Both the position numbers and the translations under genes were made by a program. A stretch of 64,000 nt of DNA. Source: an uncultured Chryseobacterium sp. Lineage in GTDB: Bacteria > Bacteroidota > Bacteroidia > Flavobacteriales > Weeksellaceae. Below the pieces are notes generated by a model. It searched no databases and was not told the origin of the DNA. It saw only the letters and a program-made list of their open reading frames with translations. Location of the stretch: positions 1 to 64,000 of the forward strand of contig CAJYRQ010000083.1 in the NCBI GenBank assembly GCA_913777465.1. The letters run 5' to 3'. Positions 27,161 through 38,325 of this stretch are shown here, one piece after another (positions within the stretch are counted from its first letter, which is position 1; every line of letters starts with the position of its first letter).

Positions 27161-28411
27161 ATGGCAGAGAAAAATATCATACAGGTTTTCGAACATAGCT
27201 TTCTTGCAACTGGTGACAAAGGCTTTCATAACAGTCACTTTGTGGCACTATCAAAAATCAATGCTTTACATAATTATCAGTATTTCGATTTGAAACATAA
27301 TGGTATAGTTTTCAAACAATACGTCGGTGTTATCCAGGTTGATGGATTGACAATAGAAATCCTCCCTAAAATAGACCGTTACGAATGTGATACCAAAGAA
27401 AACAAAGATAAATGGCAGAACGTATTGATCCAGATGCTGAAAGCGACCAGGAAATTAAAAATACAGCAGGTTGGTCAGGCCAATGTATCTCGGCAATCGA
27501 TACACCTGCTGGATATTTACTTTGAATGGTTTTTAGATGAAGTACAATTGCTCATTCATCAGGGATTGATCAAACAGTACTACCAACATACAGGAAACGT
27601 GAAAGCTTTAAAAGGTAAACTGGAATTTGCAGGGCATATCCAGAGAAATCTTGTGCATAAGGAACGCTTTTATACAACGCATCAGGTGTATGAAAAAGAT
27701 CATCTGATTCATCAGATTTTAAACCAGGCACTGGAAATTATTGCTGGGCTTTCAAAAGGAACTTATATTTACGGCAAATGCAAAACCGTACAGCTTAATT
27801 TTCCGGAGGTAAAGAGTATTCAAGCTAACGAGAATACTTTCTTGAAAGTTCCGAAATCAAGAAAAACCGCACCCTATGAAACGGCATTGTCTATAGCGAG
27901 ACTCATTATTCTGAATTACGCACCGAATATTTCTGGTGGATCAGAAAAAATGCTGGCTTTGCTTTTTGATATGAACCGTCTTTGGGAAGAATATGTGTTG
28001 ATAAAACTGAAACAGGCAGCAGGAGGATCTGAAATTAGCATATACGGCCAGAACTCAAAACCTTTCTGGAACGGTATTTATATACGCCCTGATATCATCG
28101 TTGAAAAGGAGAATAAGGTAAAACTGATTATAGACACAAAATGGAAAAATATAGATCAGTCACAGCCTTCTACGCATGATCTGAGACAGATGTATGTGTA
28201 TAATGAATACTGGAACAGTGAAAATTCACTTTTGCTGTATCCTGCACATAATGTTCAGGATAACACAAATGTATTCCATCAGTTTGTCCCTTTGAAAAGT
28301 GATAGCCATCATCACTGTGGTCTGGGTAAAATATCTGTTTTGGATAAAGACGGAAGGCTCGATCCGGATATAGGGAAAAATATATTTGATACATTTATAA
28401 ACAAAGCCTGA
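27161..28411 (+). CDS. mcrC: McrC-family restriction nuclease subunit
   Basis: McrC is the nuclease partner of McrB in modification-dependent restriction. The 416-aa protein has an N-terminal beta-rich region (KNIIQVFEHSFLATGDKGF, then GLTIEILPKID) that in the family contacts the McrB ring, and a C-terminal PD-(D/E)XK domain: YIRPDIIV with D311, then KLIIDTKWK with D325 and K327. The start codon directly follows the mcrB stop (TAA then ATG), so expression is coupled. The stop codon lies inside a terminator hairpin shared with the convergent regulator gene. Confidence 0.93.
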   Translation: MAEKNIIQVFEHSFLATGDKGFHNSHFVALSKINALHNYQYFDLKHNGIVFKQYVGVIQVDGLTIEILPKIDRYECDTKENKDKWQNVLIQMLKATRKLKIQQVGQANVSRQSIHLLDIYFEWFLDEVQLLIHQGLIKQYYQHTGNVKALKGKLEFAGHIQRNLVHKERFYTTHQVYEKDHLIHQILNQALEIIAGLSKGTYIYGKCKTVQLNFPEVKSIQANENTFLKVPKSRKTAPYETALSIARLIILNYAPNISGGSEKMLALLFDMNRLWEEYVLIKLKQAAGGSEISIYGQNSKPFWNGIYIRPDIIVEKENKVKLIIDTKWKNIDQSQPSTHDLRQMYVYNEYWNSENSLLLYPAHNVQDNTNVFHQFVPLKSDSHHHCGLGKISVLDKDGRLDPDIGKNIFDTFINKA

Positions 28412-28426
28412 GAATCCTCAGGCTTT
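28403..28426. terminator. Bidirectional terminator overlapping two stop codons
   Basis: AAAGCCTGAG (28403-28412) and CTCAGGCTTT (28417-28426) form a perfect 10-bp stem with an AATC loop. The TGA stop of mcrC (28409-28411) and the TGA stop of the convergent XRE gene (28418-28420) both lie in the stem, so both genes end with the codons AAA GCC TGA. T-rich flanks make it usable from either side. Confidence 0.85.
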
Positions 28427-28837
28427 ATTATTCTCAATCAACTTCTCCATCAATCGAATCTGCTCATCCTTAGCCATAATCAACTCCGCATTCAGCCGCT
28501 TAATCTCCTCCAAAGCCTCAATCCATTTTTCGATAGGGTTAACGTTTGTTATAGGATGTACGCTCACACCACTTGATTGGTCATGAGTATTGAATGTATT
28601 TGCAATAACGGTGATCGCCTGCTCCTCATCAAAATTCTGAAACGCCTCCACGGGAATGTTCAGGACTTCGGAGATTTTCTGCAGCAGGGCTTTTTCCACC
28701 ACGCTTTTCTGTTCGAGGAGGGAAATTTTCTTCTGGTTCCAGTCGTCGCCGAGGTCGAAGGCGAGGGCTTCCTGCTTGATGCCCAGCATTTCCCTGAATC
28801 GTTTGATGTTGCGTCCCTGGTGTATTTTCTGTTCCAT
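28418..28837 (-). CDS. XRE-family helix-turn-helix regulator
   Basis: The 139-aa protein starts at MEQKIHQGRNIKRFREMLG (ATG at 28835-28837); a longer reading frame upstream adds a non-conserved Arg-rich stretch and is less likely. The HTH covers about 8-65, with IKQEALAFDLGDDWNQKKISLLEQK as the helix pair and ISEVLNIPVEAFQNF closing the domain. The C-terminus (about 95-139) is a predicted coiled coil (WIEALEEIKRLNAELIMAKDEQIRLM), suggesting dimerisation. It is convergent with mcrC. The same design is seen in the regulator at 63353-63724, so the two are likely paralogues. Target genes are unknown; control of the restriction genes is possible but not shown. Confidence 0.88.
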   Translation of the reverse strand: MEQKIHQGRNIKRFREMLGIKQEALAFDLGDDWNQKKISLLEQKSVVEKALLQKISEVLNIPVEAFQNFDEEQAITVIANTFNTHDQSSGVSVHPITNVNPIEKWIEALEEIKRLNAELIMAKDEQIRLMEKLIENNKA

Positions 28838-29011
28838 GTGTGTTGTTTTTTGTTTTTGAGGTGCGGTAAAGATACGGCGGTTCCGTGAAAACCGGAAGGG
28901 TAAAACTAACAATTATCCGGTAAAAATCCTAATAAGGCAACTACAATATCCGTTTCGGGAATAGGATACCTGACCGTAGCTATCGTACTTCGTCCCTGAA
29001 AACATACAGAT

Positions 29012-29536
29012 ATGAAAAAGAAAAAACCGGATTTCGACGCCGCGTTCTGGGCAGGACGTACCGGAAGCAATCCGCTCCCATTGTTCGATGCATTTTTCAC
29101 GACCTATCCGCTCAGTGAGGCGAAAGAACACCTGTCTTCGATGATGCGGTATGCGGTGAAACGCAAAGTGCTTTCGGAAAAGGATCCTTCGGTGGTCTTT
29201 CACTTTTATCTTTCGCTGCGGTCTTTCATCCGGGCGGCTGATTATCTCAGCCGGACCTCCGGGAAATACCGGCTCAACCCTTCCAAAGAACATCCGTCCC
29301 AACTGAAACAGGGAAGTTTGTCGGAGGCGGAATACGCAGACCCGGTCCTGGTCTTCCGGAGGGCGTTTGATAACCACCGCCTGGCAGTATTCGATCATTT
29401 CATCACGGGGATTGCTTATTTTTCCCTGGGGCCTTTCGGGGATTACCCGGAAGGGAATACCATTACCTATTTTCTCCATCTTCAGAAAATGCTGGATGCC
29501 GCGCAGCTCATGTTGGAAAGGGGAGAGGCCGGGTGA
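29012..29536 (+). CDS. Hypothetical protein, 174 aa
   Basis: I do not recognise the family. The protein is soluble and mostly helical, with a basic start (MKKKKPDFDAAFWAGR) and aromatic segments (VFHFYLSLRSFIRAADYL, HRLAVFDHFITGIAYFSLG). It has no signal peptide or membrane segment. I chose this frame over a minus-strand reading of similar length because the codon pattern here is that of neighbouring genes and a start follows a plausible upstream region. It stands alone between the XRE gene and a lipoprotein gene. It may be specific to Chryseobacterium and relatives. Confidence 0.6.
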   Translation: MKKKKPDFDAAFWAGRTGSNPLPLFDAFFTTYPLSEAKEHLSSMMRYAVKRKVLSEKDPSVVFHFYLSLRSFIRAADYLSRTSGKYRLNPSKEHPSQLKQGSLSEAEYADPVLVFRRAFDNHRLAVFDHFITGIAYFSLGPFGDYPEGNTITYFLHLQKMLDAAQLMLERGEAG

Positions 29537-29893
29537 TGGGAGATGGAAGATGGAAGATGGAAGTTCCTTTCGGTCGGTCGTATTGCGCGCGGTCTTTACG
29601 GTCAACGAAATAGTACGCTTTTCCATTAATGCGATCCATGTCGTGATGGGAGCGTCAACTTTCCCAAACCATTTTCTAAAGCTATTTAACCCTGACCATG
29701 CCGGGTGAAGGAAACCGGCGGATGAAAATTCGTGTATTGATCCATAGGGCTATCAGAGTTTACCGGTTCCCGAGACAAAATTCTTTTCAGGATTTTACTC
29801 GAATAGATTACTAAAAATGAGAAGAAAGATCAGTTATCCGGAAAATAGGTTATTTTTGCGGTTAAAATAATTAATAACCCTATATACGATTCA
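29537..29893. other. Intergenic region with short GA-rich direct repeats
   Basis: Right after the stop codon, GATGGGAGATGGAAGATGGAAG is a run of 7-8-bp GATGGAA-type repeats. The rest shows no gene. A -7 box TATTTTTG (29851-29858) near its end probably serves the following lipoprotein gene. Confidence 0.5.
29851..29858 (+). promoter_or_regulatory. -7 promoter box for lipoprotein gene
   Basis: TATTTTTG fits the Bacteroidetes TAnnTTTG -7 element and lies 35 bp before the ATG at 29894. A clear -33 TTG is not seen at the usual distance. Confidence 0.45.
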
Positions 29894-30565
29894 ATGAAAT
29901 TCATTTATCTTCTTCTTAGCCTGATATTTTTTGCCGGTTGTGCACAGAATCAGAAAGAAATCGCTCTGGAATACCGTCCGTCAGGAACCATTACCTATCA
30001 ATACGATATGAATTCAAAACAGCTAAACATCAAAGGAAATCTTAAGACGGATTACACAAAAAATGATGATTTAGTTAATATGAATGTTGAGGTGGAAAGC
30101 TTATCGGCTGAATCGGACGATCATCAGGATTTGGGATATGGAGAATTCGTAGGACAGACCTATACCCGGACTTATACGAAATATGGTGCTTCTGCCGATT
30201 TGGATAACGTTCCGAAACAGATAATCAATATGGAGGTATTTGTCGTTGAATTTCCAAAAACACCTGTTAAGGTGGGAAGCCGGTGGAAGTCGAAAAAAAC
30301 TGCAAAACCGGATATGTTTTTTGAATTTATTGACACAGAGTACGTTTGTACCTCGGTAAAAGACGATGTCGTAATGATAAAAGCAGTGATGAATTTTGTA
30401 TCGTCAGATAAATATTCATCTCAGATGAAGTTAACCCGGAAATATGAAGGCGAATATATGATAAATCCTAAGAACGGCGTTGTTACCCATGCTAAATTTT
30501 ATATGGATATGTTTTCAGGATTTTCAGAGTTGAAAGGTTCTTTTGAAATTCGTATGGTTCAGTAA
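29894..30565 (+). CDS. Putative lipoprotein of unknown function
   Basis: The N-terminus KFIYLLLSLIFFAGCAQNQ is a lipoprotein signal with lipobox FAGC, so the mature protein should be anchored at Cys16 in the periplasm or at the cell surface. The remaining ~205 residues are beta-rich with alternating polar/hydrophobic stretches (TITYQYDMNSKQLNIKGNLKT) and two long strands near 120-135. The style is like DUF6263-type lipoproteins, which measure a two-repeat beta fold, but the match is uncertain. It has its own promoter and no operon partner. Confidence 0.75.
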   Translation: MKFIYLLLSLIFFAGCAQNQKEIALEYRPSGTITYQYDMNSKQLNIKGNLKTDYTKNDDLVNMNVEVESLSAESDDHQDLGYGEFVGQTYTRTYTKYGASADLDNVPKQIINMEVFVVEFPKTPVKVGSRWKSKKTAKPDMFFEFIDTEYVCTSVKDDVVMIKAVMNFVSSDKYSSQMKLTRKYEGEYMINPKNGVVTHAKFYMDMFSGFSELKGSFEIRMVQ

Positions 30566-30633
30566 AATATTAGAATTTTAGCGTTAGTAATTATACACTG
30601 ATCTCAATTTTATTAATAAGATTCGGATTTTTG

Positions 30634-32410
<1,777 letters not shown>

Positions 32411-32668
32411 ATGAAGTATTTTTTCCTCATCTCCACACTGATTACCTTCCTCGCTTTCGGCCTCGACAAACGTAGGGCCGAAAAGCATCAGCGGCGGATC
32501 CCGGAATCGGTGCTTCTTTTTCTCACCTTCATGGGCGGAACCGCCGGCGCCCTGTTGGGCATGATCTCCTACAGGCATAAAACTTCCAAAACCTCGTTTC
32601 TTATCAAAACCGGTCTGGTTATCCTCTTACAGGGCCTGATCATCTACGCGCTGCTCTATCATTTTTGA
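32411..32668 (+). CDS. DUF1294 family small membrane protein
   Basis: The 85-aa protein (ATG at 32411, MKYFFLISTLITFLAFGLDKRRAEK) has three hydrophobic segments: about 2-17, 41-57 and 66-84. The DKRRAEKHQRRIPE stretch followed by LLFLTFMGGTAGALLGM is the DUF1294 hallmark. Function is unknown; the family sometimes follows cold-shock domains, which are absent here. I start at the ATG, three codons inside a longer TTG frame. Confidence 0.85.
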   Translation: MKYFFLISTLITFLAFGLDKRRAEKHQRRIPESVLLFLTFMGGTAGALLGMISYRHKTSKTSFLIKTGLVILLQGLIIYALLYHF

Positions 32669-32720
32669 ACTTGTCTGCTGATTTCAAAGAATCTCGATTA
32701 GGAATGATTTTTTAACACGC

Positions 32721-33265
32721 AGATTTTGCATATGCGGCAGATATTTTAATGATCACATATAACTGCAGCTATCATTCGCTGAGTGAATAGTTTATGCTGA
32801 GCTTGTCGAAGTACCTTAGCGAACGGAAAATATGTTCGACCCTTTTAAAAAAAATCTTTGCGACCATCGCGTTTGAAATATAGCTACGATAGTCAAAAGT
32901 CTAAACAGTTGTATCCTTTGTTCTATAAAGATTTTGCATATGCGGCAGATATTTTAATGATCACATATAACTGCAGCTATCATTCGCTGAGTGAATAGTT
33001 TATGCTGAGCTTGTCGAAGTACCTTAGCGAACGGAAAATATGTTCGACCCTTTAAAAAAATCCTTGCGACCATCGCGTTTGAAATATAGCTACGTTAGTC
33101 AAAAGTCTAAACAGTTGTGTCCTTTGTTCCATAAAGATTTTGCAGATGCGGCAGATCTTTTTAATGATCACATATAACTGCAGCTATCATTCGCTGAGTG
33201 GAACGCCGTAGCGACCGAAAAATATGCTCAATACTTTAAAGAAAACCCTTGCGACCGTCGCGTTT
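32721..33265. repeat. Tandem repeat array, ~207-bp unit, 2.6 copies
   Basis: AGATTTTGCA-type starts recur at 32721, 32929 and 33135 (208 and 206 bp apart). Units contain TGCGGCAGATATTTTAATGA, AACTGCAGCTATCATTCGCTG, TTATGCTGAGCTTGTCGAAG and CTTGCGACCATCGCGTTTGA. Copies 1 and 2 are nearly identical over the full unit; copy 3 diverges after TCATTCGCTGAGTG, losing the TGCTGAGCTTGTCGAAG part. No gene in the remaining 32669-33383. Confidence 0.8.
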
Positions 33266-33383
33266 GAAATCCTACCAATTCAAATAAGCAATTTATCTTT
33301 TAACAAACATTTAGCATTTGTATTTTTCTCACGGCACCATTTTTTCTTCTACCTGAACTGTAAACACCAAAAAATTTAATATT

Positions 33384-33932
33384 ATGTCTAAAAAAATCGC
33401 CATTTTGGCAACCCACGGATTTGAAGAAAGCGAACTGAAATCACCGAAAGAGCATTTGGAACAACAGGGATGGACGGCACACATCGTAAGTCCGGAATCA
33501 GGTTCCATCAAAGCATGGGCGGAAAAAGACTGGGGACAGGAATATCCGGTGGATAAAACATTAGACGAGGCATCGGCTTCCGATTATGATGCTCTGGTTT
33601 TGCCGGGCGGAGTGATCAATCCGGATCAGTTGAGAACCAATGAATCGGCTCTGTCTTTCGTAAGGGATTTCTTCGAGCAGCACAAACCGGTAGCAGCCAT
33701 CTGCCACGGACCACAGATCCTGATCAACGCAGGGGTAGTGGAAGGCAGAAACATGACTTCCGTAAAATCCATCAGCCAGGACCTGAAAAACGCTGGCGTA
33801 CAATGGGAAGACAGCGAAGTGGTAACCGATCACGGACTGGTAACCAGCAGAACCCCTGAAGATTTACCGGCCTTCAACAAAAAGATGGTAGAGGAAATCA
33901 ACGAAGGGAAACATGAAGAGCAAACCGTATAA
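33384..33932 (+). CDS. DJ-1/PfpI family protein
   Basis: The 182-aa protein is a single class I glutamine amidotransferase-like domain of the DJ-1/PfpI superfamily; members act as proteases, glyoxalases or glycation-repair enzymes. The start MSKKIAILATHGFEESEL supplies the conserved Glu after GFE, and AAICHGPQILINAG holds the nucleophilic Cys with the following His. The loop DALVLPGGVINPDQLRTNE is typical. Its length fits the PfpI/YhbO subgroup. It is a stand-alone gene followed by a strong terminator. The exact reaction cannot be told from sequence. Confidence 0.93.
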   Translation: MSKKIAILATHGFEESELKSPKEHLEQQGWTAHIVSPESGSIKAWAEKDWGQEYPVDKTLDEASASDYDALVLPGGVINPDQLRTNESALSFVRDFFEQHKPVAAICHGPQILINAGVVEGRNMTSVKSISQDLKNAGVQWEDSEVVTDHGLVTSRTPEDLPAFNKKMVEEINEGKHEEQTV

Positions 33933-33952
33933 ACCGTATACGAAACCAATAA

Positions 33953-33986
33953 AAAGGCCTGGGTCAAACGATCCGGGCCTTTTTTA
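33953..33986 (+). terminator. Terminator after DJ-1/PfpI gene
   Basis: AAAGGCC-T-GG pairs with CC-G-GGCCTTT around GTCAAACGAT, followed by a T run. It lies 21 bp after the stop codon. Confidence 0.85.
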
Positions 33987-34265
33987 TGGCCTTTCATGAA
34001 AGTTGAAAAAATTTTCAAAGAAGATATGACCTTATGATTATTAACAATCTCTTTTAAACAACCGAAGATTTTTCAGGAGCTTGATCCTGCTATCCGCTAT
34101 TACTCCTCGCGCCGCCGCATTCCCGCCCGCGCCCACATCAAATCCTCCACACGCCAACCTTCCAGCCGCGCTGTGGGGTAGCCGCTTCTATCAGGGCTAG
34201 GGCAGCTGGCCTTATTTTCACCGGAAGTGTAATCGTGAATTGTCAATCTGCTTCGCTGGTCAATG
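33987..34265. other. Intergenic stretch without a visible gene
   Basis: Contains GC-rich CGCGCCGCCGCATTCCCGCC near 34107 followed by CAGCCGCGCTGTGGGGTAGC; reading frames here are short and unconvincing. It leads into the tandem duplication. Confidence 0.4.
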
Positions 34266-34725
34266 GTCAATTTCCCAACGTTATAAAACCAATTTGCTCC
34301 GGAGAAGCAACATCTGTGTAGCAAAATACCAGCAGGAGAGCTGAACTCCAGCGGAGTTTTATCTTTCGCCAACATGCTGCACAGGGTAGATAGCACACCT
34401 ACGGCGTGCTGTTCATGGCTATCTTTTTTTTCTACACAGATGATATTCCTACGGAATATGGTGTCCTGAACAGATTGGATTACTGCCTGTATCTATCAAT
34501 AGTCAATTTTTCCAACGCTATAAAAACCAATTTGCTCCGTAGGAGCAATATCTGTGTAGCAAAAATATCAGCAGGAGAGCTGAACTCCAGCGGAGTTCTA
34601 TCTTTCACCAACATGCTGCATAGGATAGATAGCACACCCACGGCGTGCTGTTCATGGCTATCTTTTTTTCTACACAGATGATATTCCTACGGAATATGGT
34701 TTCCTGAACAGATTGGATTACTGCT
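34266..34725. repeat. Two tandem copies of a ~236-bp structured repeat
   Basis: Copy 1 (34266-34501) and copy 2 (34502-34725) share most positions: AATTTGCTCC, GCAGGAGAGCTGAACTCCAG, CCAACATGCTGCA, ACGGCGTGCTGTTCATGGCT. In each, ATCTGTGTAG (34312-34321 in copy 1) faces its inverse CTACACAGAT (34432-34441) across ~110 bp, and short palindromes (GCTCCGTAGGAGC) lie just outside. The unit could fold as one long cruciform or RNA hairpin. No protein is likely. Confidence 0.8.
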
Positions 34726-35078
34726 TTCGTATACCTCCGGGTCCTTATCCATATGGATTATATGCTTATTATAAACCTTTAACCTCATGCTGGTGCGAGC
34801 CTCCGGGCTCGTATTCGTATTTACCTGCTTAAGAACTTACGACCAGCATGTTGCAGTAGGCAAACCATCCGCAAAAATGCTCTGATTTTTCGGCACCCTT
34901 CTACAGTAGGGGAATGAAAACGGGCCGTGGAGTTATGAGGACGGCGCGCTTCGGATTTCGGGGCTTCGGGAGCCTCAGCCACCTCGCTGATGTTAAGCTT
35001 AAGAGATCAAAAACCTTTTGTCCCTTTGCAAACAATTAAAATTGAAGGACGAATATCGTTAAAATCACAACTTTTCCT
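34726..35078. other. Gene-free region before typA
   Basis: A short relative of the dispersed GGCTTCGGGAGCCTCAGCCACC repeat lies near 34963-34983. Otherwise nothing recognisable. Confidence 0.4.
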
Positions 35079-35109
35079 AACCTTCAGGGTTTTCAAAACC
35101 CTGAAGGTT
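35079..35109. repeat. Perfect 15-bp inverted repeat upstream of typA
   Basis: AACCTTCAGGGTTTT faces AAAACCCTGAAGGTT with a single C in the loop. Its symmetry suits a terminator or REP-like element rather than a protein site. It lies about 120 bp before the typA start. Confidence 0.7.
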
Positions 35110-35201
35110 TAAATACGGCTTTTCCGGTTCCCAGACTAAAGTTCTCATTATGAATTTGTTAAATTATTGGTCTTCATACACGGTATTTGATTTAAAATCA
35201 C

Positions 35202-35209
35202 TATTTTTG
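35202..35209 (+). promoter_or_regulatory. -7 promoter box for typA
   Basis: TATTTTTG matches TAnnTTTG exactly and lies 18 bp before the ATG at 35228, giving a short leader. No good -33 TTG at standard spacing. Confidence 0.5.
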
Positions 35210-35227
35210 CACCCGTAAAAATCATTC

Positions 35228-37036
35228 ATGCAAAACATTAGAAATATTGCGATCATCGCACACGTTGACCACGGGAAGACGACTCTGGTTGATAAAATCA
35301 TTCATGCTACGAACATTTTCAGAGAAAATCAGGAAAGTGGAGAACTGATAATGGATAACAATGATCTTGAAAGAGAGAGAGGGATTACCATTTTATCAAA
35401 AAATATTTCTGTTACGTATAAAGACACAAAAATCAACGTAATCGATACGCCCGGTCACGCCGACTTCGGTGGGGAAGTGGAAAGGGTATTGAAAATGGCA
35501 GACGGGGTAATCCTGTTGGTGGATGCCTTCGAAGGGCCGATGCCGCAGACCCGTTTCGTACTTCAGAAAGCGTTGGAATTAGGATTGAGACCCTTAGTGG
35601 TCATCAACAAGGTAGACAAGCCGAATTGCCGTCCGGACGAAGTTCACGATCAGGTATTCGATCTGTTCTTCAACCTGGAAGCGACCGAAGAGCAATTGGA
35701 TTTCCCTACGTTCTACGGATCTTCAAAACAGGGATGGTTCAATACTTCATTGGAGCAGACTGAAGACATCTTACCGTTATTGGACGGGATCTTACAATAC
35801 GTTCCGGCTCCGCAGGTAACCGAAGGGAACCTTCAGATGCAGATTACTTCCCTGGACTTCTCTTCTTTCTTAGGAAGAATCGCCATCGGGAAAGTAACGA
35901 GAGGCGAACTGAAAGAATCCCAGTGGATCGGTCTTGCCCAGGCAGACGGTAAAATCGTAAAAGGAAAAGTAAAAGAACTTTATGTTTTTGAAGGGTTAGG
36001 AAAGAAAAAAGTAACCGAAGTTCAGGCAGGAGATATCTGTGCCGTTGTAGGTTTCGACTCCTTCCAGATCGGGGATTCTTTCGTAGACCTTGAAAATCCT
36101 GAACCATTGGAAAGAACGGCCATCGACGAGCCTACGCTGAACATGACGTTCTCCATCAACAACTCTCCGTTCTTCGGAAAAGACGGTAAATATGTTACCT
36201 CCAATCACCTGAAAGAAAGGTTGACCAAAGAATTGGAGAAAAACTTAGCATTGAGGGTTCAGCAGACGGATGACGCCAACACATTCCTGGTATTCGGTAG
36301 AGGGATTCTTCACTTATCCGTTCTTATCGAAACAATGAGAAGGGAAGGGTATGAAATGACCATCGGTCAGCCGCAGGTAATCCTTAGAGAAGATGAAGAC
36401 GGACAAAAACTGGAGCCTTACGAATCTTTGGTGGTAGACGTTCCTGAAGAATATGCTTCAAGAGTAATCGATTTGGCTACCCAGAGAAAAGGAGACCTTC
36501 ACATCATGGAAACCAAAGGCGAAATGCAGCACATGGAATTCGAGATTCCTTCAAGAGGTCTGATCGGATTGCGTTCCCAGATGCTTACGGCTACTGCCGG
36601 TGAAGCGATCATGGCGCACCGTTTCACGGAATACAAGCCTTTCAAAGGAGCGATTCCGGGAAGAAACAATGGGGTACTAATCAGCAAAACCCAGGGACCG
36701 GCTACGGAATATTCCATCGCCAAACTTCAGGACAGAGGGAAGTTCTTCGTTGATCCGGGTGAGGAGATCTATGCAGGGATGATCATCGGTGAGCAGAACA
36801 AACCGGGAGACCTTGTGGTAAACATCGTGGAAGCCAAACAGCTGAACAACATGAGGGCTTCCGGGAAAGACAAAGATACCGGTGTAGCACCGAAAATCTT
36901 ATTCTCCCTGGAAGAATGCATGGAATACATCCAGGGTGATGAAGCCATCGAGGTAACCCCGAACTTCATCCGTATGAGAAAGAAAATCCTTTCCGAAGAA
37001 GAAAGAAAAAGAGTGGAGAGATCTGCAAAAGCATAA
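35228..37036 (+). CDS. typA: Ribosome-associated GTPase TypA/BipA
   Basis: TypA is a translational GTPase of the EF-G family that binds ribosomes and aids ribosome assembly and stress adaptation. G1 [10 protein letters not shown] (11-20), switch region [12 protein letters not shown]3 [12 protein letters not shown] and G4 NKVDK are all present. The domain II-V part follows, with the TypA-specific C-terminal region ([17 protein letters not shown], then [24 protein letters not shown]). At 602 aa it has the normal length. Codon use is the most uniform in the window, typical of a highly expressed gene. Confidence 0.98.
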   Translation: MQNIRNIAIIAHVDHGKTTLVDKIIHATNIFRENQESGELIMDNNDLERERGITILSKNISVTYKDTKINVIDTPGHADFGGEVERVLKMADGVILLVDAFEGPMPQTRFVLQKALELGLRPLVVINKVDKPNCRPDEVHDQVFDLFFNLEATEEQLDFPTFYGSSKQGWFNTSLEQTEDILPLLDGILQYVPAPQVTEGNLQMQITSLDFSSFLGRIAIGKVTRGELKESQWIGLAQADGKIVKGKVKELYVFEGLGKKKVTEVQAGDICAVVGFDSFQIGDSFVDLENPEPLERTAIDEPTLNMTFSINNSPFFGKDGKYVTSNHLKERLTKELEKNLALRVQQTDDANTFLVFGRGILHLSVLIETMRREGYEMTIGQPQVILREDEDGQKLEPYESLVVDVPEEYASRVIDLATQRKGDLHIMETKGEMQHMEFEIPSRGLIGLRSQMLTATAGEAIMAHRFTEYKPFKGAIPGRNNGVLISKTQGPATEYSIAKLQDRGKFFVDPGEEIYAGMIIGEQNKPGDLVVNIVEAKQLNNMRASGKDKDTGVAPKILFSLEECMEYIQGDEAIEVTPNFIRMRKKILSEEERKRVERSAKA

Positions 37037-37091
37037 TTTCAATATTCATCTGGGCAACCGGCATCTTTGCCATTGCTACAGAACACCATAC

Positions 37092-37120
37092 AGCCTTCCG
37101 TTTTTGCGGAAGGCTTTTTT
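37092..37120 (+). terminator. Terminator after typA
   Basis: AGCCTTCCG pairs with CGGAAGGCT around TTTTTG, followed by TTTTT. Confidence 0.9.
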
Positions 37121-37215
37121 ATTGCTCATGTGGCTAATGTGTTAAAGCTTTTCCGTAACCATATGAATACTTACCAAGCTGACCCCGCGGCCAAGTTTTT
37201 GTATTTCCGTTTACT

Positions 37216-38325
37216 ATGAGTACCATCAAACAAATATTCTTTCTATTCATCATTATCTTTACAATATCCGCCTGTAAGGAACTGAAGATACCCAATAAAA
37301 TCTTTGAGGCTTCCGAGCGGGCCCGTTACGAGCGCAGCTATTCCGGGGCAGACAGCCTCATGACGCAATGGAAAAACAGTTTCTCTTCAGCCGTTGCCAA
37401 TCGTCTGATGATAGGAGAAAGCAATGCCTTTACTTTCTTTGCTGATCAGTCTCAGCAGGATGCCGTTGGATATTCCCTCGAGCTGAAAAAGGGCGATCTG
37501 CTGGTGATCGAAGCGTCGGGTGTTGCCCCGCAGACAAAAATATTTGTTGATGTGTCTGCGCCGGATGAAGAGATCGGAAAGGCCAAAAGCAAACTTCTGG
37601 AAAACGGAAGATTTACCCGGTTTACAGAAAGCAGCGGTTTGCATAAAGTCGTTATTCAGCCTGAAATCGGATACCGGAACACGTTTGAACTTAAAATATA
37701 CACCCAGCCGTCCATTGGGTTTCCCGTAGCGGGCAAAGGCAACCGGGACGTCCAGAGCTTTTGGGGTGCCAGCCGCGACGGAGGAGGAAGAAGCCACGAA
37801 GGCGTCGATATCTTTGCATCCCGCGGAACACCGGTGGTTGCGGTAACGGATGGGATCATTACCCGCACCGGAAACCAGGGCCTTGGCGGGAAACAGGTCT
37901 GGCTCCGGGATGGCATCTTAGGAAATTCCTATTATTATGCACATCTCGACAGCATCCTGACGGAAGGCAGAAGGCAGGTAAGGACCGGCGATACCCTGGG
38001 AAGAATCGGAAATACCGGCAATGCCGCCGGTGGTCCGACCCACCTGCATTTCGGGATCTATACAACCGGTGGGGCGGTGGATCCGTATCCGTATATCAGG
38101 AAGCGTCCGGTGCAGGCTTCCGGCGCTACAGCAAAAATGCCGGAAGAAAAAGTGATTAAAGCAGGGACTAATCTCCGTTCAGGTCCGGGAACAAAATATC
38201 AAAATCTTATCCTGATCAGCAATAAAGTTCCGGTTAAAATTCTAGCCGTATTTGGTTCGTGGTATCATGTGAAAGCGGCAGACGGGCAGGAGGGATTTGT
38301 GCAGAAAGAGAGGCTGCAGAAATAA
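37216..38325 (+). CDS. M23 family metallopeptidase lipoprotein with C-terminal SH3 domain
   Basis: This predicted peptidoglycan hydrolase (LytM/M23 endopeptidase) cuts peptide cross-links. The N-terminus IFFLFIIIFTISACKEL is a lipoprotein signal with Cys20. An adhesion-like beta domain covers about 60-170. The M23 domain has RSHEGVDIFASRGTPVVAV (Zn ligands H and D) and GGPTHLHFGIY (HLH). A bacterial SH3 domain closes the protein (IKAGTNLRSGPGTKYQNL, then GSWYHVKAADGQEGFV). All metal ligands are in place, so it should be active. It probably sits at the outer membrane, facing the wall. It stands alone between typA and an unrelated gene. Confidence 0.92.
   Translation: MSTIKQIFFLFIIIFTISACKELKIPNKIFEASERARYERSYSGADSLMTQWKNSFSSAVANRLMIGESNAFTFFADQSQQDAVGYSLELKKGDLLVIEASGVAPQTKIFVDVSAPDEEIGKAKSKLLENGRFTRFTESSGLHKVVIQPEIGYRNTFELKIYTQPSIGFPVAGKGNRDVQSFWGASRDGGGRSHEGVDIFASRGTPVVAVTDGIITRTGNQGLGGKQVWLRDGILGNSYYYAHLDSILTEGRRQVRTGDTLGRIGNTGNAAGGPTHLHFGIYTTGGAVDPYPYIRKRPVQASGATAKMPEEKVIKAGTNLRSGPGTKYQNLILISNKVPVKILAVFGSWYHVKAADGQEGFVQKERLQK

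Noticed and set aside
28913-29626. 237-aa minus-strand frame opposite the 174-aa hypothetical
   Set aside because: Composition is Arg/Phe-rich and its start sits in a GA repeat; the plus strand looks more like protein. Not certain.
34100-34681. 98- and 91-aa frames in the tandem 236-bp region
   Set aside because: They arise from the repeat unit; the two copies do not preserve the frame.
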